DNA of 64,000 nt from Isoetes taiwanensis (taxonomy: Eukaryota; Streptophyta; Lycopodiopsida; Isoetales; Isoetaceae). Where the stretch lies: NCBI GenBank assembly GCA_021234155.1, contig JAJEKV010000146.1, forward strand, positions 1,302,001-1,366,000. Direction: 5' to 3'. The notes beneath the pieces are model-generated. The model saw only the letters and a program-made list of their open reading frames with translations. It searched no databases and was not told the DNA's origin. This document shows, one piece after another, positions 43,101-58,100 of this stretch (positions within the stretch are counted from its first letter, which is position 1; each line of letters starts with the position of its first letter). Made by a program: the position numbers and the translations under genes.

Positions 43101-46100
43101 GTATTCCTAGGCCATAATAGTGTTGTTGTGCTCTTTCTTGTATTGGGTCTCATAGACCTTTGGTCTCTGTGGACGATAAAAGTCTATCCAGACTTCAACA
43201 TAATGTGATAGTATTATTTAATTCCCAAATAGCATTTGCCTATTCGCATCACCTTTATTCATCCCTCCAAATACAACGATAAATTCACTTTCATACACAT
43301 AAACATATACATGAATATATGGCTATCAAAACTTTAATCCTACTGCTCATCTATGACATAGAACACATCTTCTCATAGATACTTAGTGGATGTTAAAAGT
43401 GAGCTTCTCCTTCTCGTCATCCATGTAAAATTGCTTCTCGATTGTTCTATACTTAATCTAGATACAAAGCAAAGCAACCCACCACACCCCCAAACCAAAA
43501 AAAAAAACAATCTTGTGAACTACAGAACAATAATAGAAAACTCTTTATTTGCCAAATGGTTCAGAAATGTTTTAGATGATAAGCTAAATAATGAAATTGA
43601 ATTGGATTGAAGTTATTTACATCGTCTCCACGATGACCAATAGGCCTATGGGACCCAAAACAAAATGCACAACAGACGTATTACTGCCCAAGTTCTAAAA
43701 ACCCCTGGTTTTTGAGGAAAAGAAACTTTAGCAGTAATAGGTTTCTTGATAAGTTGTACAATGGCACATGTCAATGGAGTGCTAAGGATACAACTAAGTG
43801 TACATATCCATCCTCTCCTAGAGGTACAATTCTAGTACCCCCAATGAAGCCCTATGTAGCATTGTATGGAGCGACTGATCAGGTAGAATCAACTCATCAT
43901 ACCGTGTCCTAATAGGTTTAAATATTGGGCAGTGCAAAAAAGTGTGGCACTCATTCGTAATAATTCCCCACTGGCAACACTAACATAGTCTATCCTCTCT
44001 CGCTTCTTAGATCCATCTACATGTCTCAATTTAGAGGCTTGAGCACCTGTGCGGATGGACGCAATGAGTCTGCGTGTAATGGGCCGGCCACTTGATGGGT
44101 CAGTATACATATGTATACATGCTTGGCATGCATGCAAGGGCTTTGCCTCTTTTGAGGAGAATTTTGCAAGAGCTTTTGCAGAGTGTGAAGGCAGAGGAGC
44201 ATCGGGGAGGCAAGAGCTTGGAAAATGGCATCCGAATTGAATCAAGCCGGTTGAGGAGGGCAGAGCTTGCAATACACTGCATCAATTATCTCCTTAAGGT
44301 GGGGTTTCGATGGATACAACTGAGGTTTTAAATGTTGCCATGGCTAGATTTGCATGCCTGTTAGCTGAGGATAAGCTTGAATTTGCATGCTTAGAGGCTT
44401 GCTAAACATTGGATATGTGAAGTGTGAGCTTTTCTTGACTTTTCAAGGGATAGTCTATGTGATTGCTTTGATCTATTAACTGGGTATGCAAGACAATATT
44501 ATGTGCAGAAGGATAGAAGCCTAATTTGCAATCATATGGCATGGAAAAATATAAGGCAAATTCATGTAAAGTGGTCTAGACCAGGTGGAATAGAAAAGGA
44601 ATGTCGTTTTGATAAGATTAAAGGTTTTCATGGCTTTCTTGGATGGTTGCAGAGATAATGGTTCCCAAACTGCTCAGATTGAAGGAAAATAGATATAGGC
44701 CATTCAGAAAAGCATGATAAGCGCCAAATTAAGGCAAGCAAAGGTCTGGATATGGCAAGAGATTGAATAGGCTGAATCAAGGATCATTATGGGCTGGTTT
44801 TGGACCAGGAAGGGTTGGATTAATGAGAAAAAAGAAGAATTCCCTTCTCAAAATCCAAGATCAAGGTTGTCATAAGCTCTTTTACGTTATTATTACTGTT
44901 TTGTTGCTTTGACATGAGTTTTTGTATTGCTTTGACATGTATTTCTTTTGTCTCTATGCGAACAAGTTAACCAATTGTTATAAAAGGTGATAGACGTTCC
45001 AAAGCGTAAAGCTTAAGGTCTAATGGAGGGTAAAGCTTAAGGTCTGCTGGAGAGCCGAATCAACTATCACGGTTCTGGGCAAAATAATCTCAAGTAGTAA
45101 GACTGTGCATCATTGTTGATGGTTGAATTTACTTAGAGAAGAAATTATGAAATATATAGTTAATAATTCCAAGACTAATGAGTTGATTGTACATTTGACA
45201 CCGGAAGATGGAGCTTGGGTTTATGATCAGTTGACATGTTATAGACAAGTGTAGTTATGAGACTATCCAGATTTTTAAGCTGGAACTGCATGATTCTCAC
45301 ATTACTTGTGCTAATAAATTCATTAGCTATGTTAAGTGGTATTTTAATATAGATTTTCAAAACCTTAGCTAAGGTGCATTGCTAATTGATGAGGCACATA
45401 GTGCCGACCTAAATCGGAGAGACATCGGAGAGACATCATCGATTACTGCCTAGACATTGGTATAGAGTGACCATGGTCATCATCGTCAATGGAACTCCTC
45501 TAGGCACCTATAGTAGTAAATATTTAAGAACATTATATGTCATGGTCGTTGTATTGTCCCAGTGGGGTTTAGGGTAGAATGTAGACATTGCCATACTAAA
45601 TTTCTTGGTCAGGACCTTTGCCCATAGTGGGGCAATAACATGGTAGAATGCTAAGAGGCTACATGGATGAAGATACAGTCGGTCAACCCTCTTGGTTTAT
45701 TTGGAGTTCTGGGACTTAAGCTTAAATGTCAAAAGTATGATGATTCACTACAAAGAGTAAGAAAGAGGGTCCTTGATTAATTTAGAATAACTCTTTATAG
45801 GCAATTCACCTCTTCAGGGAATGTGTTATTGATCGAAGGCTATTCTTGCTATATGTTAAATGTTACTATGTTCCGCATGTATTGGGTTGCATAGACCATT
45901 TGGTCTTCGTGGACGATAAAACTCTACTCTACTCTACTCTATTTAAACATGCTGATTTAGTAGGTAGATATATTTCTCATAATTCAAACAAATAAAGTTT
46001 GCATTAAAATTTCCCGAAATAAAAGTACCATGGACGCTTTCGAGGATCATATCCACTGCAACTACTTGTTGTATATCCCTACGGACATTCAAAAAACTTA

Positions 46101-49100
46101 AGAATATATTTTTTCTTGAATAGAGCAACTATCTCTATGATTTTGAAATTAGTGCAGTTATGTGTTGCCTTTCCACATATAAAATAATGTGAGTTCATAG
46201 TGTAAATAACTTTAAAAAAAAATAGGGGTATTTAGGTAAATACTAAAGTGCATATGTTCTTATCATCATACATATATTGTGGTATTGTGTCGGCCGAGGG
46301 GCTTTTGGTTTTTTGGAACTTTAGAGGTTTTTTTGTCATTAGTCTTAGCTATAATGGCATTTTGGTAGTTCTCTATTATTGTTAGCAGATATTATCTTAT
46401 TTGTTATTCTTATCATCATTTATTATAGTACAATGAAATACCTTTCCTGGATACGAACGTTGGACACCTGTTGCAGACCCAAAGAATAGCCACAAAGATA
46501 GCTTTGCTCCTTCAGTCCTATTGTTCCATATTTGTTGAAAAGCTAGACCCAATAACCGTTGTGTACATATAGATTTTGTTAGCACTTGATCCATCGAAGT
46601 TCCTGGTGGGAGTCTAAATAAATGGTAATCATGAGAAACCAGGATTAATCAATCTTCTCTTGGATAATGTATATCATCTCTACATACTATATTATGTCTA
46701 GAGAACAAGGTGATTGCCATACCATGTTATGAAATATGCATTTTTACAATTTGGAACTATGGTTGAATGGCTTTTTAGTATAGCTTGCTATGCCTTATGT
46801 GTTTCAATATCCACTAGGGGTTTGAACCACTCCTAGAGCACAAGATTTTTTGAGGGTACTAGCATTCACATAATCAAGAATGCAGTATCCTACAATTATC
46901 TTTTTAATATTTTTCTTGTGCCCCATAGACCATTTGGTCTTTGTAGACAAAATCCAATTTTTAATTCAATTGTTAACTGTTGTAAATGGATTTCAAGTAT
47001 GTTGTGTTATTTATTTTTTGAAGGACAATAGATTGTATTAAAATACCACAATGGAAACAAATACATCAACAAAAACAGGAACAACCCACTGAGTGGAACA
47101 ACCCACCTATGCATAAGCAAGGACTCATAGATAAACCACAAAAATAAGGTGTTGTTTGGCATGGGCAAGCATAAATCAAAGAAAAGCCTTTGTAATTCTA
47201 TATTTTATATCCTAGCCTGTTATTGTGCCACATAGCCTGGACTACCACAGTCGTCGGATCTGTCGATCTTACGGCCCAGACCATATGTTGGAGCCATAGG
47301 GCGCCTTTCGTTTTGCTCATGGTCATTTATGATTGGGGGCATTTATGATTTTAAAATATGAAATACCAGTTCGCTTGAGGTTTTGATGGAATACGGAATC
47401 TCTATACGACTTTGCCTAAAGTTTTAAAATGAAGTATGAGGGCTCAAACCTCTACCAGCATAACTCAATGTCCTAATAAAACTATTTTGACCACTATAAC
47501 CAGTGAGTTAACGTGATTATTTTTATCTTAAATCTATCTTTCTTTTTTTTTATAACAATCAATTCAATTGTTTTAGGGATATGGCCTATGATTTTAGGAA
47601 TTGTTCCATATCAAATCCCCCTGAAACCCCCTGTTATTGTGCTACGCATTAATGAATAGCAGGATATACAACCCTTAAAGATACAAAATCTTCTTTGCTT
47701 CCAAATTGACCACAGTAACCAACCTAAAGCCAAATGAAAGGTACGACTCTGCATTTTGGTCGATGGCTCTGGGTAAACAGCCAAAAGTACTAGTTGACTT
47801 GTGAGTGTCACTTGAAAAAGAGATAGAAGCCATGACCAAGCTGGCTGGATGTGGGCATGTAAGAAGAAACAATGCTCAATGGTCTCGACTCACTACTTAC
47901 ACAAGAGATATAGCTGAGACAGACGAGGGTTGATCCTGTGAAAACACATTAACTCGAAGGCATCTACGAATAATTTTCTACTAGAGTACAACCACCCTGT
48001 GGTATAGCAAACTATCCCAAGCCCAACTCCACATATGCTGTATTATTAACTTATGTGAAAATATTATAGAGTAACTAGGAACGGTGCCCAGCGTTGCTGG
48101 GCATAAGCTCATAACCTATAAATGATACACTACAGTGATGAGAGAGGCAAGCATGAATAACCTAGAAGTACTCCATTGTTAAAGTAGTCGACACTGTTTC
48201 TCTTTCCCTTTGCCATTTGCTATACCCCGCTTTTATACTTTTGCTTTTTCCTTTTCCTCGTACGCATTTCCTTTTCTTCTTTTCTTTTTTTCCTCTTTTC
48301 ACTTTCAGTTTTCTTGATAAACTTTTTCCTTCCTCTTTCCCTCATTTCTCCACCCTTTTCCTCTTTTCCTTTTCACCATGCTTTTTTCCTTTTTCCCCTT
48401 CATTTTCTTTTGACTCTTCCATTGTCCCATAACCTTTCTACACATTTTTCCTCTTTCCTTTTCTCTTGTACCCATTTCCCTTTTTTTCCCACCCTTTCTT
48501 TCTTCCCCTTTTTTTTCCCTCTCCTTTTTTTGCTTCCGTTTTGCCTTGCTTCACTCTTTCTCTCTTCCTCCTTTTCCCGTGATCTTTCGCCCTTCCCTTT
48601 TCCCATTTCCCTCTTCCCCTTTTTCTCGTGCACTCTTTTCCAGGTTCGCTTTCACCTTTTTCATCTGTCCTTTTCTTTTTCCTTTCCCTTTCCTTTGTTC
48701 CCATCCTTTCCAGGTTCGCTTTCACCCTTTTCATCTGTCCTTTTCTTTTTCCTTTCCATTTCCTTTGTTCCCATCCTTTTCTTGTTCCCCTTTTGCCCTT
48801 CCCGGTCCTCATCTTTTCCTTTTTTCTCCTCTCTCAACCCTTTCCCTTTCCGTCTTCCCTTTTCCCAATGCCCTTTCGCTCCCCTTTTCCATTTTCCTTT
48901 CCCTTTTCCTTTTCTTTTTCCCATGCCATTTTTCCCTTTCCTTTTCCTCTTTCCTCAACGGTTCTCTCTTCCCCTTTTTTCCTTCCCTTTTTCCCCTTTT
49001 TCCATGCTCTTTTTAACTTCCTTTTCCCCCTCTCTTTACCCTTTCCCGTTCTCTATCCCTATCTCTTTTCTTGATGGACTTTTTTTTCCTTTTCCTCATT

Positions 49101-52100
49101 TCCCAACCCTTTTCCTCTTCTCCTTTTTGTCGTGCCTTTTTTACCTTTCCTTTCCCCTTTCCCCCTTCATTTTCTTTTTACGTCCTTCTTTCCATGCCCT
49201 TTTCAACATCTCTCCTTTCCCTCTTGCCTTTTTTCCTCAACCTTTTTTCCCCTTTTTCCCACCCTTTTTCTTTTCCCTTTTTTTTTTCTCTTGCCCTTTT
49301 CCCATGCTTTTTTTCCACTTTCCTTTTCTTCTTTCTTTCCCCTTCCTTTTTCCCTTGTCTCTCTTCCCCTTTCCCTCATGCCCTTTTTCCCATGTTCCCT
49401 TTCCACCTTTCTGCCTCCCTTTTTTATTTTCCTTTCTCTTTTCCATTTTCCCATGCTCTCTTTCTATTCCTTCTCCGCACCTTCTTGTTTTCCTTTTTCC
49501 CCTTCTTTTTCCTCCTTTCCCTTCCCTTTTTCCCTCCTTTTTTCTTTTCCCTTTTCCTTTCCCTTCTTGCATGCCATTTTTCCCTTCTCTTTTCCCTCTT
49601 CTCACCCTTTTCTCTCTTCCCTTTTTTCCACCTTTTTCTTCCTTTTTTCCATGTTTTTTTTTCGCTTATCCTTTTCCCCTTTCTTCACCCTTTCCCTCTT
49701 TCCCTCCATGCTCTTTCACCCTTCTCTTTTTCATTTTTCCTTTCCCTCTTCCTTTTTTTTGGTGCCTTTTTTCCCAGGCTCCCTTTCCTTCTTCCTTTTT
49801 CTTTTTTCATTTCCCTTTTCCCATGCGCTTTTCCCCTTCTCTTTACTCCACCTTTTTTCTGTTACCCTTTCTCCCTTCTTTTTTCCTCCTTTTCCCACCC
49901 TTTGTTTCTTTTTCCCCTTTTCCCCTCGTTTTCCCCTCCCTTTTTCTTTTTCTTTTCCCTTATCCCTTTCTCCATGCCATTTTTTCCTTTTTTTTTCTCC
50001 CTTTCCTCACCCTTTTCCACTTCCCCTTTTTTCCATGCCTTTTTACCCTTTCACGTTCCCCTCTCCCCAAGACATCAAAACATGACCAATCATGGTGGTC
50101 AAAAGTCGTGCGATAAATCTCTGCCTTTGGATGCAATTAGATGATCTCGGTCATTCAAATTAGGGCTTGATACAACACGCTAAAACATTATAATATAAGA
50201 TGCTATTATTATAAATGGTCTAGCAACATATTTAATAGTTCTTTTCGATGTTCTTTATCACAAGCTTGTGATGCCTAGACTCTCATTTCTTCTAATGCAT
50301 AGAACTGTGATCCAAAATATCCTTCGAGCAAACATTTCTCTCTTGCCTACACTGGTTCTCCATCCTTCTGGATGGAATCAAGATAAGCAGCAGCTCCTCC
50401 TCCACCAAGTTCCCCCAGATCAGTTTGGAGTGGAAGCCCCAATTTGGGTGTCCCAAATTAGCAAGCCTGCCTTGCCCAATCAATTTGGGCCAGGTGGCAA
50501 CTCTGGATTGGTCATTATTAACTAATTTAATATTTTAACCCCTTTTAATATTAAGTTAAGTTCTAAACTCAAATTAGGGTTTAGGGTTAGGTTTCCACCT
50601 TAATATTTAATGAGTTAACATAGCGAACCTTAGCTTATGAATAATTAATATGCCATTAATTATTCATAGTGACGTGTCAGGTATTTATACCCAAAAAGGT
50701 GTATAAATACGTGAAACGTCACATATTATGGAATGCTTCTTTTTATCATTATATTCTATGCAGGAGATAGCCGCTGCTATCTCCAACCTTCAATCAGAGG
50801 TTGAGGAGATCAGCAACATTCAGAAGACAGTCCAGGCAGCCACCAGGGAAAGCCATCGCAGTACTAGGCCCTTCAAGACAGCGTTAGTGTGTTCGAGACA
50901 GTCTCAACAGTAGAAGATATTGCAGTTACCTCCTGACTACAAAAGTTGGAGCGTAACTCTGTCGCGCGAGAACTGGATGTACAAGAGTTATGGGTAGCTA
51001 TAGTCTCATAGAATAAAGGCCTCCATGCAGATTCTCATGAGAAACTACAACATTGTATATATGAGTTGGAAAGGCAGAAGTAATTCCAACAGGAGCTAAG
51101 CTCCCAGCTTCAGAAGGCGGAGGCCACCCCACGTACTTTGGCCGTTGCATGTGTTCGAATGCCCGAAGACGTCGGCACAGATAGGCATCAGGTCGGCCCA
51201 CCTTGCCATGCCCTGAATGCCGACTGCAATCTACATCTCAAGAACGCAGACAGTACCCGCTGACATGATCTACATTGGATCGAAGGTTAGAGAGTCTAGG
51301 AGCTCAGACGGAGGAGCCATAACGTGGTGGTTCATGGCCTACCGGAGGAAACAGGAGTGAACCTCCAGATGCTGTTCATTGCCTATATGACGTTCCATAT
51401 ACATGTGTACAGTGTTAGGACACGCCACCATGGTGCTCAACGTCCTGACCGCCACTATATTGTCACATTCATGGTCACAGATGCACAAGTACGAGGAGCT
51501 ATATTGCACCAGAAAAGCAGTTGAAGGGGAAGTCCATATATGTTGACCGAGATCTCACTTCAACACAATAGGAGTCATGCAGGCATGAGTTGGCCTGGGT
51601 TAAGAGCATCTGCCACCAAAGTAGATCCGCAAGATGCAGATCTTTCAACTGCTGAACAGTCTTCTACTAAAGCCCCTATGCTCCTACTTCGCCAACTCCA
51701 GCTTCACGTCCCGCTCTGGCTGCCTCACCTAGCACTGCTTATGCGCTGCATGCTGTTTCCGCTTCTACTGCCTCTCATTCTGTCGTCAAAATTGAATTTT
51801 CATTTGCATCTACTGCCAACAAATAGGAATTGTGTCGCCGGGTGTCTGCAAGAGTTGTCGGGGTTTTTTATGGCAGAAGAGAGATAGTTTCAACTACATT
51901 GTTGCTAGAGATAAAAAGTGCTAAGGAGAGAAGCCGAAGAATGACAACTGCATAACCTGAGCTCTATATGTCAGAATCAGATGATTCTAGACTCTTTTGA
52001 AAGCTCGTGCATGCTTCATATTGATATATGATTCAGCCCTGATTTATCAAGTTAAGTACCTGTTTTTTGCACTTTTTAATTCGGGTACCCCTTTTTGCCA

Positions 52101-55100
52101 TATATGCACTGCAGTTTTGATAGTTACTTTTTATCACAACTCTTGATTGTGACTCAGTTTTGGATGATTTGTTTTGCATTCCTGATGTAGGATATGGCCA
52201 TGATTGATTAAGTTTTCTAAGCCCAAACAACATTTTTATGGTCTGATTCAGTAAGGTTTTTGAAAAGCTTGCATTCTATCATGGCCATGACCAAGAAAAA
52301 ATAGCAATAAAGTACACTATCCAACAGAAGAGAATAAAAAGAGGGACCCAAGTCTTGCGCATTTTCGAGATTTTTAAACAAATATAGTTCTCGCTGGATA
52401 AAAGACTAAACGGACTTCAGAGACCATTGTCGAACAAGAATAGTAGACCTAGCATTGCAAAAATCTTTAGTCCTCCACAGCCAGTGCTGGAGATCAGGTT
52501 TGACACATTTACCTTTCAAGATCGGGAGCTCTCCAAAGTGCTCTAGACCTATTTTTCGCCTACCCATTGTGATCAGGTACAAACTATTCATTGTGAGGGA
52601 GGGATGACAACCATATGTATGATTGTGTCTACTGTGAAATGGACACAATTGTTACGGTTAATAAATGTCTTGATCCAAGACGCTACTCTCTCTTTATGGC
52701 AGCCTGCTGCTTCCCACATGCAGAAAGCAACTTCGATCATAACCATTTGGATGTGGATAGGCTGGACTCCTATGTTGATCCACATGATGACATATAGGAG
52801 CACGAGCAATTGGGCAGTATCATACTCATTTGAGACTTCAACGCATGCGCTGGTGTGGAACAACCCATGAAATTTGACCCCTTGGCTGACGATGTGTTGG
52901 CTGACGATGTGTTGGCTGACGATGTGTTATAGCTGTGCCATGCAGAAGTGGCTTGGCCATGGGCAATAAATGACAATCAGGTCATGTGCTATAATAGGTT
53001 TTCTTTGTTATGCGGTATCTTTGACTTGATAATTTGCAATGGACTGGCACAGTGGCCGTCCTCCCACAAGTGCACTTGCAGGTAGGAGAACCACGGGGGC
53101 GGATCCAGTGTGGTGCACTATGTCATGGTAGCTGAGAAGGATACGCATTTGGTCAATCACTTTCTGGTGGGTACAGACAGCAGAGAAGAGGAGGCCCTTA
53201 TAGCACTTGTCACTCTACCTGCCGCTGGCTTGGCAAGCTGTTCAAACCCCCCATGGAGCAGCTCCTCGTATGCCTCAACTGCGACCGGATTACAAACATG
53301 TAGAGGCTTACGCCTGGATGCTCACAAATGACTTGGCGGGAATTTTGCAGTTCCTTGCACTAGAGCAACAGACGGACTAGTTGATTGACGTACTCGGGAC
53401 TTGCTTTAGAAGAAGCTGCTCATGACGGATCTCGGAGACCACAACCTTCCCATGTAACCAGTGTTTGACGCTAAGTATAAGGAACTCAAACGCTAGATCC
53501 ACCAGGGCACAGATCCTGCCCTACGTCCATACAGATTAGACAGTGTCGTGCTTTTCTCAAGGTTACAAGTACATCGCGGGGTGCCAAAGAGAAATATTTT
53601 ACCTCCCGAACCGTCATCCCAGGACCTTCTGACAGGGAGTGCTCAGAAAGCAAGTACAGCCTGCAGGCAACAACAATTCCGAGCGGTGGGGACAAAACTT
53701 GCAGCAGCTTTACAATCCTTAGGATGCAAACATCAATACTGCCGCTGGAAGGCCTATCGCTGAAAATCATTGAGGCAGATGCCATCTAGGGCTTACAACA
53801 CCTTGCCAATGGGAAAGCAGCAGACTTGGATGATATGCAGACAGAGTTGCTCAAGTGGGCAGGACTGTCCATAGTACCAATCCTAACTGCTTTGTTCAAC
53901 ATGGCACTACAGGAAAGTTCCCCCCTGAAGTGGACCACTAGCAAGGTTATTCCCACAAGACAGGTGACTTGCACTACCAAACCAATTACCGAACAATCAT
54001 GGGTAGTTTAATGTTCCGATCATAAATTAATGGGATGGGCAGAGGCGGCAGAGGTACGAGCCCTCATACAGGCAGGTCTCAAGCCTTAACTGTGACGTTC
54101 CACGTATTTATACGGTCTACGTCACGCATTCATACGGGACATGTACAAATACAAGCACGTCACCCCCCTAAAGGTACGCCACCATGGGGGTACGGGAACT
54201 TAATTGTAACCATGGGGGTTACTCTTAAAAGGATTAAATTAGCTATGCTAATTTAATACATTAAAGATAATAACTTAATTAGGCTAATTACTGTTTGGGA
54301 AGGCGCCACCTGCCCCAATCGATTAGGCAGACATGGGGTTGCCAAGTTAGGATGCCAACTTGACCCCTATCCCTCGATTGACTCTCGAAGATCGACCAAG
54401 GAAGGCCGAGCCGAGAGCCATCATACACCCGCCAGAGAGCCACCATACCCGGTCGTCCCCTGTGAATCAACGGGTGAATTCTCAACTCCCGGAGATGGGC
54501 GCCCCATGGAAACGAGTCCGGCCGAGTGGTGGTAGGTGGCTATGTGGATTCTAGATAGCGCTTGATTGTGTCCGTTTCTCTGTTCTCTTTGTGATGCACA
54601 ATCATAGAAACTAACCCTTGATTGTACAAGCAAGTTCTCTTTATATTCAATTACGGTTCTTACTCACGAAAGGATGGATTGTTAGTTCTTTGTTTAATCG
54701 ACTGACCAAACGGGGGATTACGGGGGGGTAGAGACCCGAACCGTGTATTGTAGTTTGCTCCTAGATAGCCCTATAGAGTCCCATTAATTGCGGCCTGTGC
54801 ACAAGAGCCCACCGGGTCCTAGATGCTATGGTGCGGCTTAGCACCGGACAAGGAACACAAGTGGTGACATGAGGGGTGGGGTCTTTACCACGAGCATACA
54901 AGGCTCCCTGAGACTCCTACTGATTGGGCTAGGCCGATGGCCAGGTCAAGTAGAGGGCCGGGTATGGGTCCCGACACTCCACGGGTGTAGAGGTGTGATC
55001 CGTATGGAGCACCTTGCACTTTGAGTAGATTTAGGGTGAGTAAGTGGGAGATGCGGATGCGGGGGGGTGATGATGCGACACGTATTCTCTAGCTCACCCA

Positions 55101-58100
55101 TGGAACCCTTTGTGATTCTAGAAGGGGCGCTTCCCAGGCCGCCTCATCGGACCGGGAGTCATGAACACAGGTGGGCTCAAAAGGGTGATCCCTTGAACCT
55201 GCGTCTCAGGAAGGCTAAGCGAAGCCATAGCATGAATTGACCCATCGCAAAGTGTGCACGGGGAGGGGCGGATGGAGTGGACAACCCTAGCCGATGTTCT
55301 ATGCCATTAGCGCCATGCCAAGACTTCGGTCTGCTGATCTCTTGAGGCCCGGCCGTCGGTCAATCCTCACCGAGTGCGAGTAGGGGGTAGAACCTGGGTT
55401 TTGGGCGTTTTCTTAGGATTAGATGCATATTCTATGCCGTTGGTATTTTGGATGGATGCGCCACCCTTCGTGGTGGTTATTTATGTATATTCGTGCTGTG
55501 TGCTAACCCTTGTATTCATGCTTCCGCGACGTAGGAGTCCCATTGAAGGCGTGGGCCGAATGACCCCTTCGTGTCCTTCTTCGGGCCTCATTCCATAGAT
55601 GGCCCGAAACAGACGGAGGGCCCTGCTCATGGTGATATGATCGCCATGGGAGGGGAAAGTCCCCGTATGTATACGTCCGAGGGTCGTATATATTCTGGGA
55701 GCGTCACATTAACACTCAACCATTCGCCAAATATCTTCACGTTGTGGACTTTGATTGAAGACAACAGAGAACTGACGGCAAGACCTTAATTACTGCTTTA
55801 TTGACTTCCACAAGGTCTTTGACGCTGTGCCTTGGGAAAGTCTATGGGAAAATTTGGAAATGCTGGTGGTTCTTGTGAATCTGCAGAATACGGTGTACAG
55901 GCTATATGAGACATGCTTAGGCCAATTGTAGCTGGGAGGCCCCTGGGAGGCCAACCATTCCACAACAGTATCGAGGTCTACCAGGGACGCCTTCTCTTTC
56001 CAATGTTGTTTGGCTTTACATTGATCAGTTGGAAAGCTAGCTTGCTGATAATGGGGGTGGCAGAGCTCAACTTTTGCACTAGATCACTAGGCAGCTCATA
56101 TACCTTGATGATGTAGATCTTCTAATTGGAGGACATGTAGCGCCATCTGGTAGCCCTAGACACTTTTGCCAGACCACTGACTTGCTCGTCAATCTGGCCA
56201 AGATGAAGGTGGTCTTCATCTCATCTTCATGTCACCCCAAGGCCTCCCTGATTTACTTACCGAAGGCAAAAGACACCCACCTGGATAGCGGGTTGGAAAG
56301 CACTATATGCGATGCAGAATAGGGCCAAAACATAGAATTGGGAGACATTTTTGTGCCAGGCGAATATCCAATAAGCCCCAACATTGAAAAAGTTTTCTAT
56401 TTTTATCTTTTTTTATATAAATCCATTAAAGCTGAAATTTTGTATTTCAAGGCAAAATGTTAATGCACTTTAGAGACACATATTACAAAAATAAATAAAA
56501 ATATTTTTTGAAAAATACAGAGCAATTTTTCTAAGAAAGCACCCACTAAGCACTATGTGTCACCGACACAAAAAGTGCCCCCCCACCTCTATGTTTTGAT
56601 CCAACAACAGGCACATAACGGAGCTATGCGATTGGACCTATTAGTCACACCTATTTAGGATCTGGGAGGTGAAGTTTAGGGCATGGTGGTGTCCCTTGCT
56701 ACCCTGAATGACTTGAGCAGGTGCAGAATTAAGCCTTCTTGGCTCGTGCACTGTGAGTGAATTCAAATATCAAATTCTACTGCATGAGACAAATTTTTTG
56801 CCTCTTTAGAGGGCAGCCCTTGATCACCACACCGTCTACTTTCAGAAGGTGGGCAATATAAACAATGCACCCCCAAACCTAGCGTACACCGTGGCAATGT
56901 GACCGCAACGTCTCAGAGATAGGATGTGCAGGAGAGCGTATAGTGCCATATAAACTGCACACTGGAATGGGGGCCACAATGCTATCTACATATCCATTTG
57001 CCCATGAAAAATCGTGGATTCATTGCCTCGATTTGCACAAGTGCACACCGATCTCTAAATTGAGACAAGTAGATGGATTAGAGAGCTATACCAAGACAAG
57101 CTTTGTCAACGCTGCCACATGGGAGCCGTTGAGAATGAATGTCACATTCTTCAGAGTTGTCCGGCATATGATCAAATTCAGATATGCTACGCTGAGTTGT
57201 TCAAGCCCAGCTAGCTGCTACATGTGATATTGAGCACGACTTCAGTATAGTTGCTGAGATCATACCTTCAGGAGGTCATGGATATGCGGGCTCAGCTATG
57301 TCCTCAGACAATAACTTAACATGTATATATTTCGTGATGTATACTTGTACAATTTGTCAGCATTCTTATTACTGGACTTTTCCTTCGAAAATCTTTTGGG
57401 GCAGAGTTCTTTCAGGATAGTAATATGTCCGTTGCGCTCCTTTATCAGGTCCCATAGGCCGATTGGTCTTCGTGGATGATTTAGAAACAAGCATGTCATA
57501 AATTCATGTATACAAACATAAAAAAATATTTGATATTGAAAAATTGCCGAGTTGCTTCAAGCATGTAGTAAAAGGCTTTGGAGTACTCATCAAAATAATT
57601 TGGAAAAGATTCTCTTATTTCATATATTATTTAAGATTAGTAGTCTATCCTTTATCTCACATGCTTCTTAAGACATGGAGAAGTTCTATGTGACTTCTAC
57701 TAGCATAAGTTTACCACTAGCATTAGCATTACCTTATCTTATTCTTGGTAGTATTTGGATATTGTGTTTGGTGATGGGGCCTAGTCCCCAGGTTTTAGAT
57801 GGGCAGTTGCCCTTGCATGTGCCGTCCCATAACCCGTTGGGTTCCCGTGGATGTAAAAATTTCTTATCATCTTATCTACATTCTCCTATGTATTGCTTGG
57901 TCATTTTATATCAAGGACTCTATCATGGTCGCTTCTCTCTCAGACAACATTCTTGGCATCTTCTGTTCATGTCAATTACATCTTTTCATATATGCTTCCT
58001 CGAAAATGGAGGGGATCATGCACTTCTTCATGGATGTCATGCATATACAGGTTGAGGGCATTATAACTACTGCTAGAGTGGGAACAGCTTGGCCAGACCG

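Noticed and set aside
48314-50116. A 600-codon open frame (and others of 357 and 317 codons)
   Set aside because: It consists almost only of Phe, Pro, Leu and Ser because the DNA is a pyrimidine tract. All frames are open there on both strands, and there is no domain.
54091-55709. Host gene frames inside the solo LTR (for example 54288-54633, 55374-55598)
   Set aside because: Short unconserved frames inside an insert with TG..CA ends and a 5-bp duplication; no domain.
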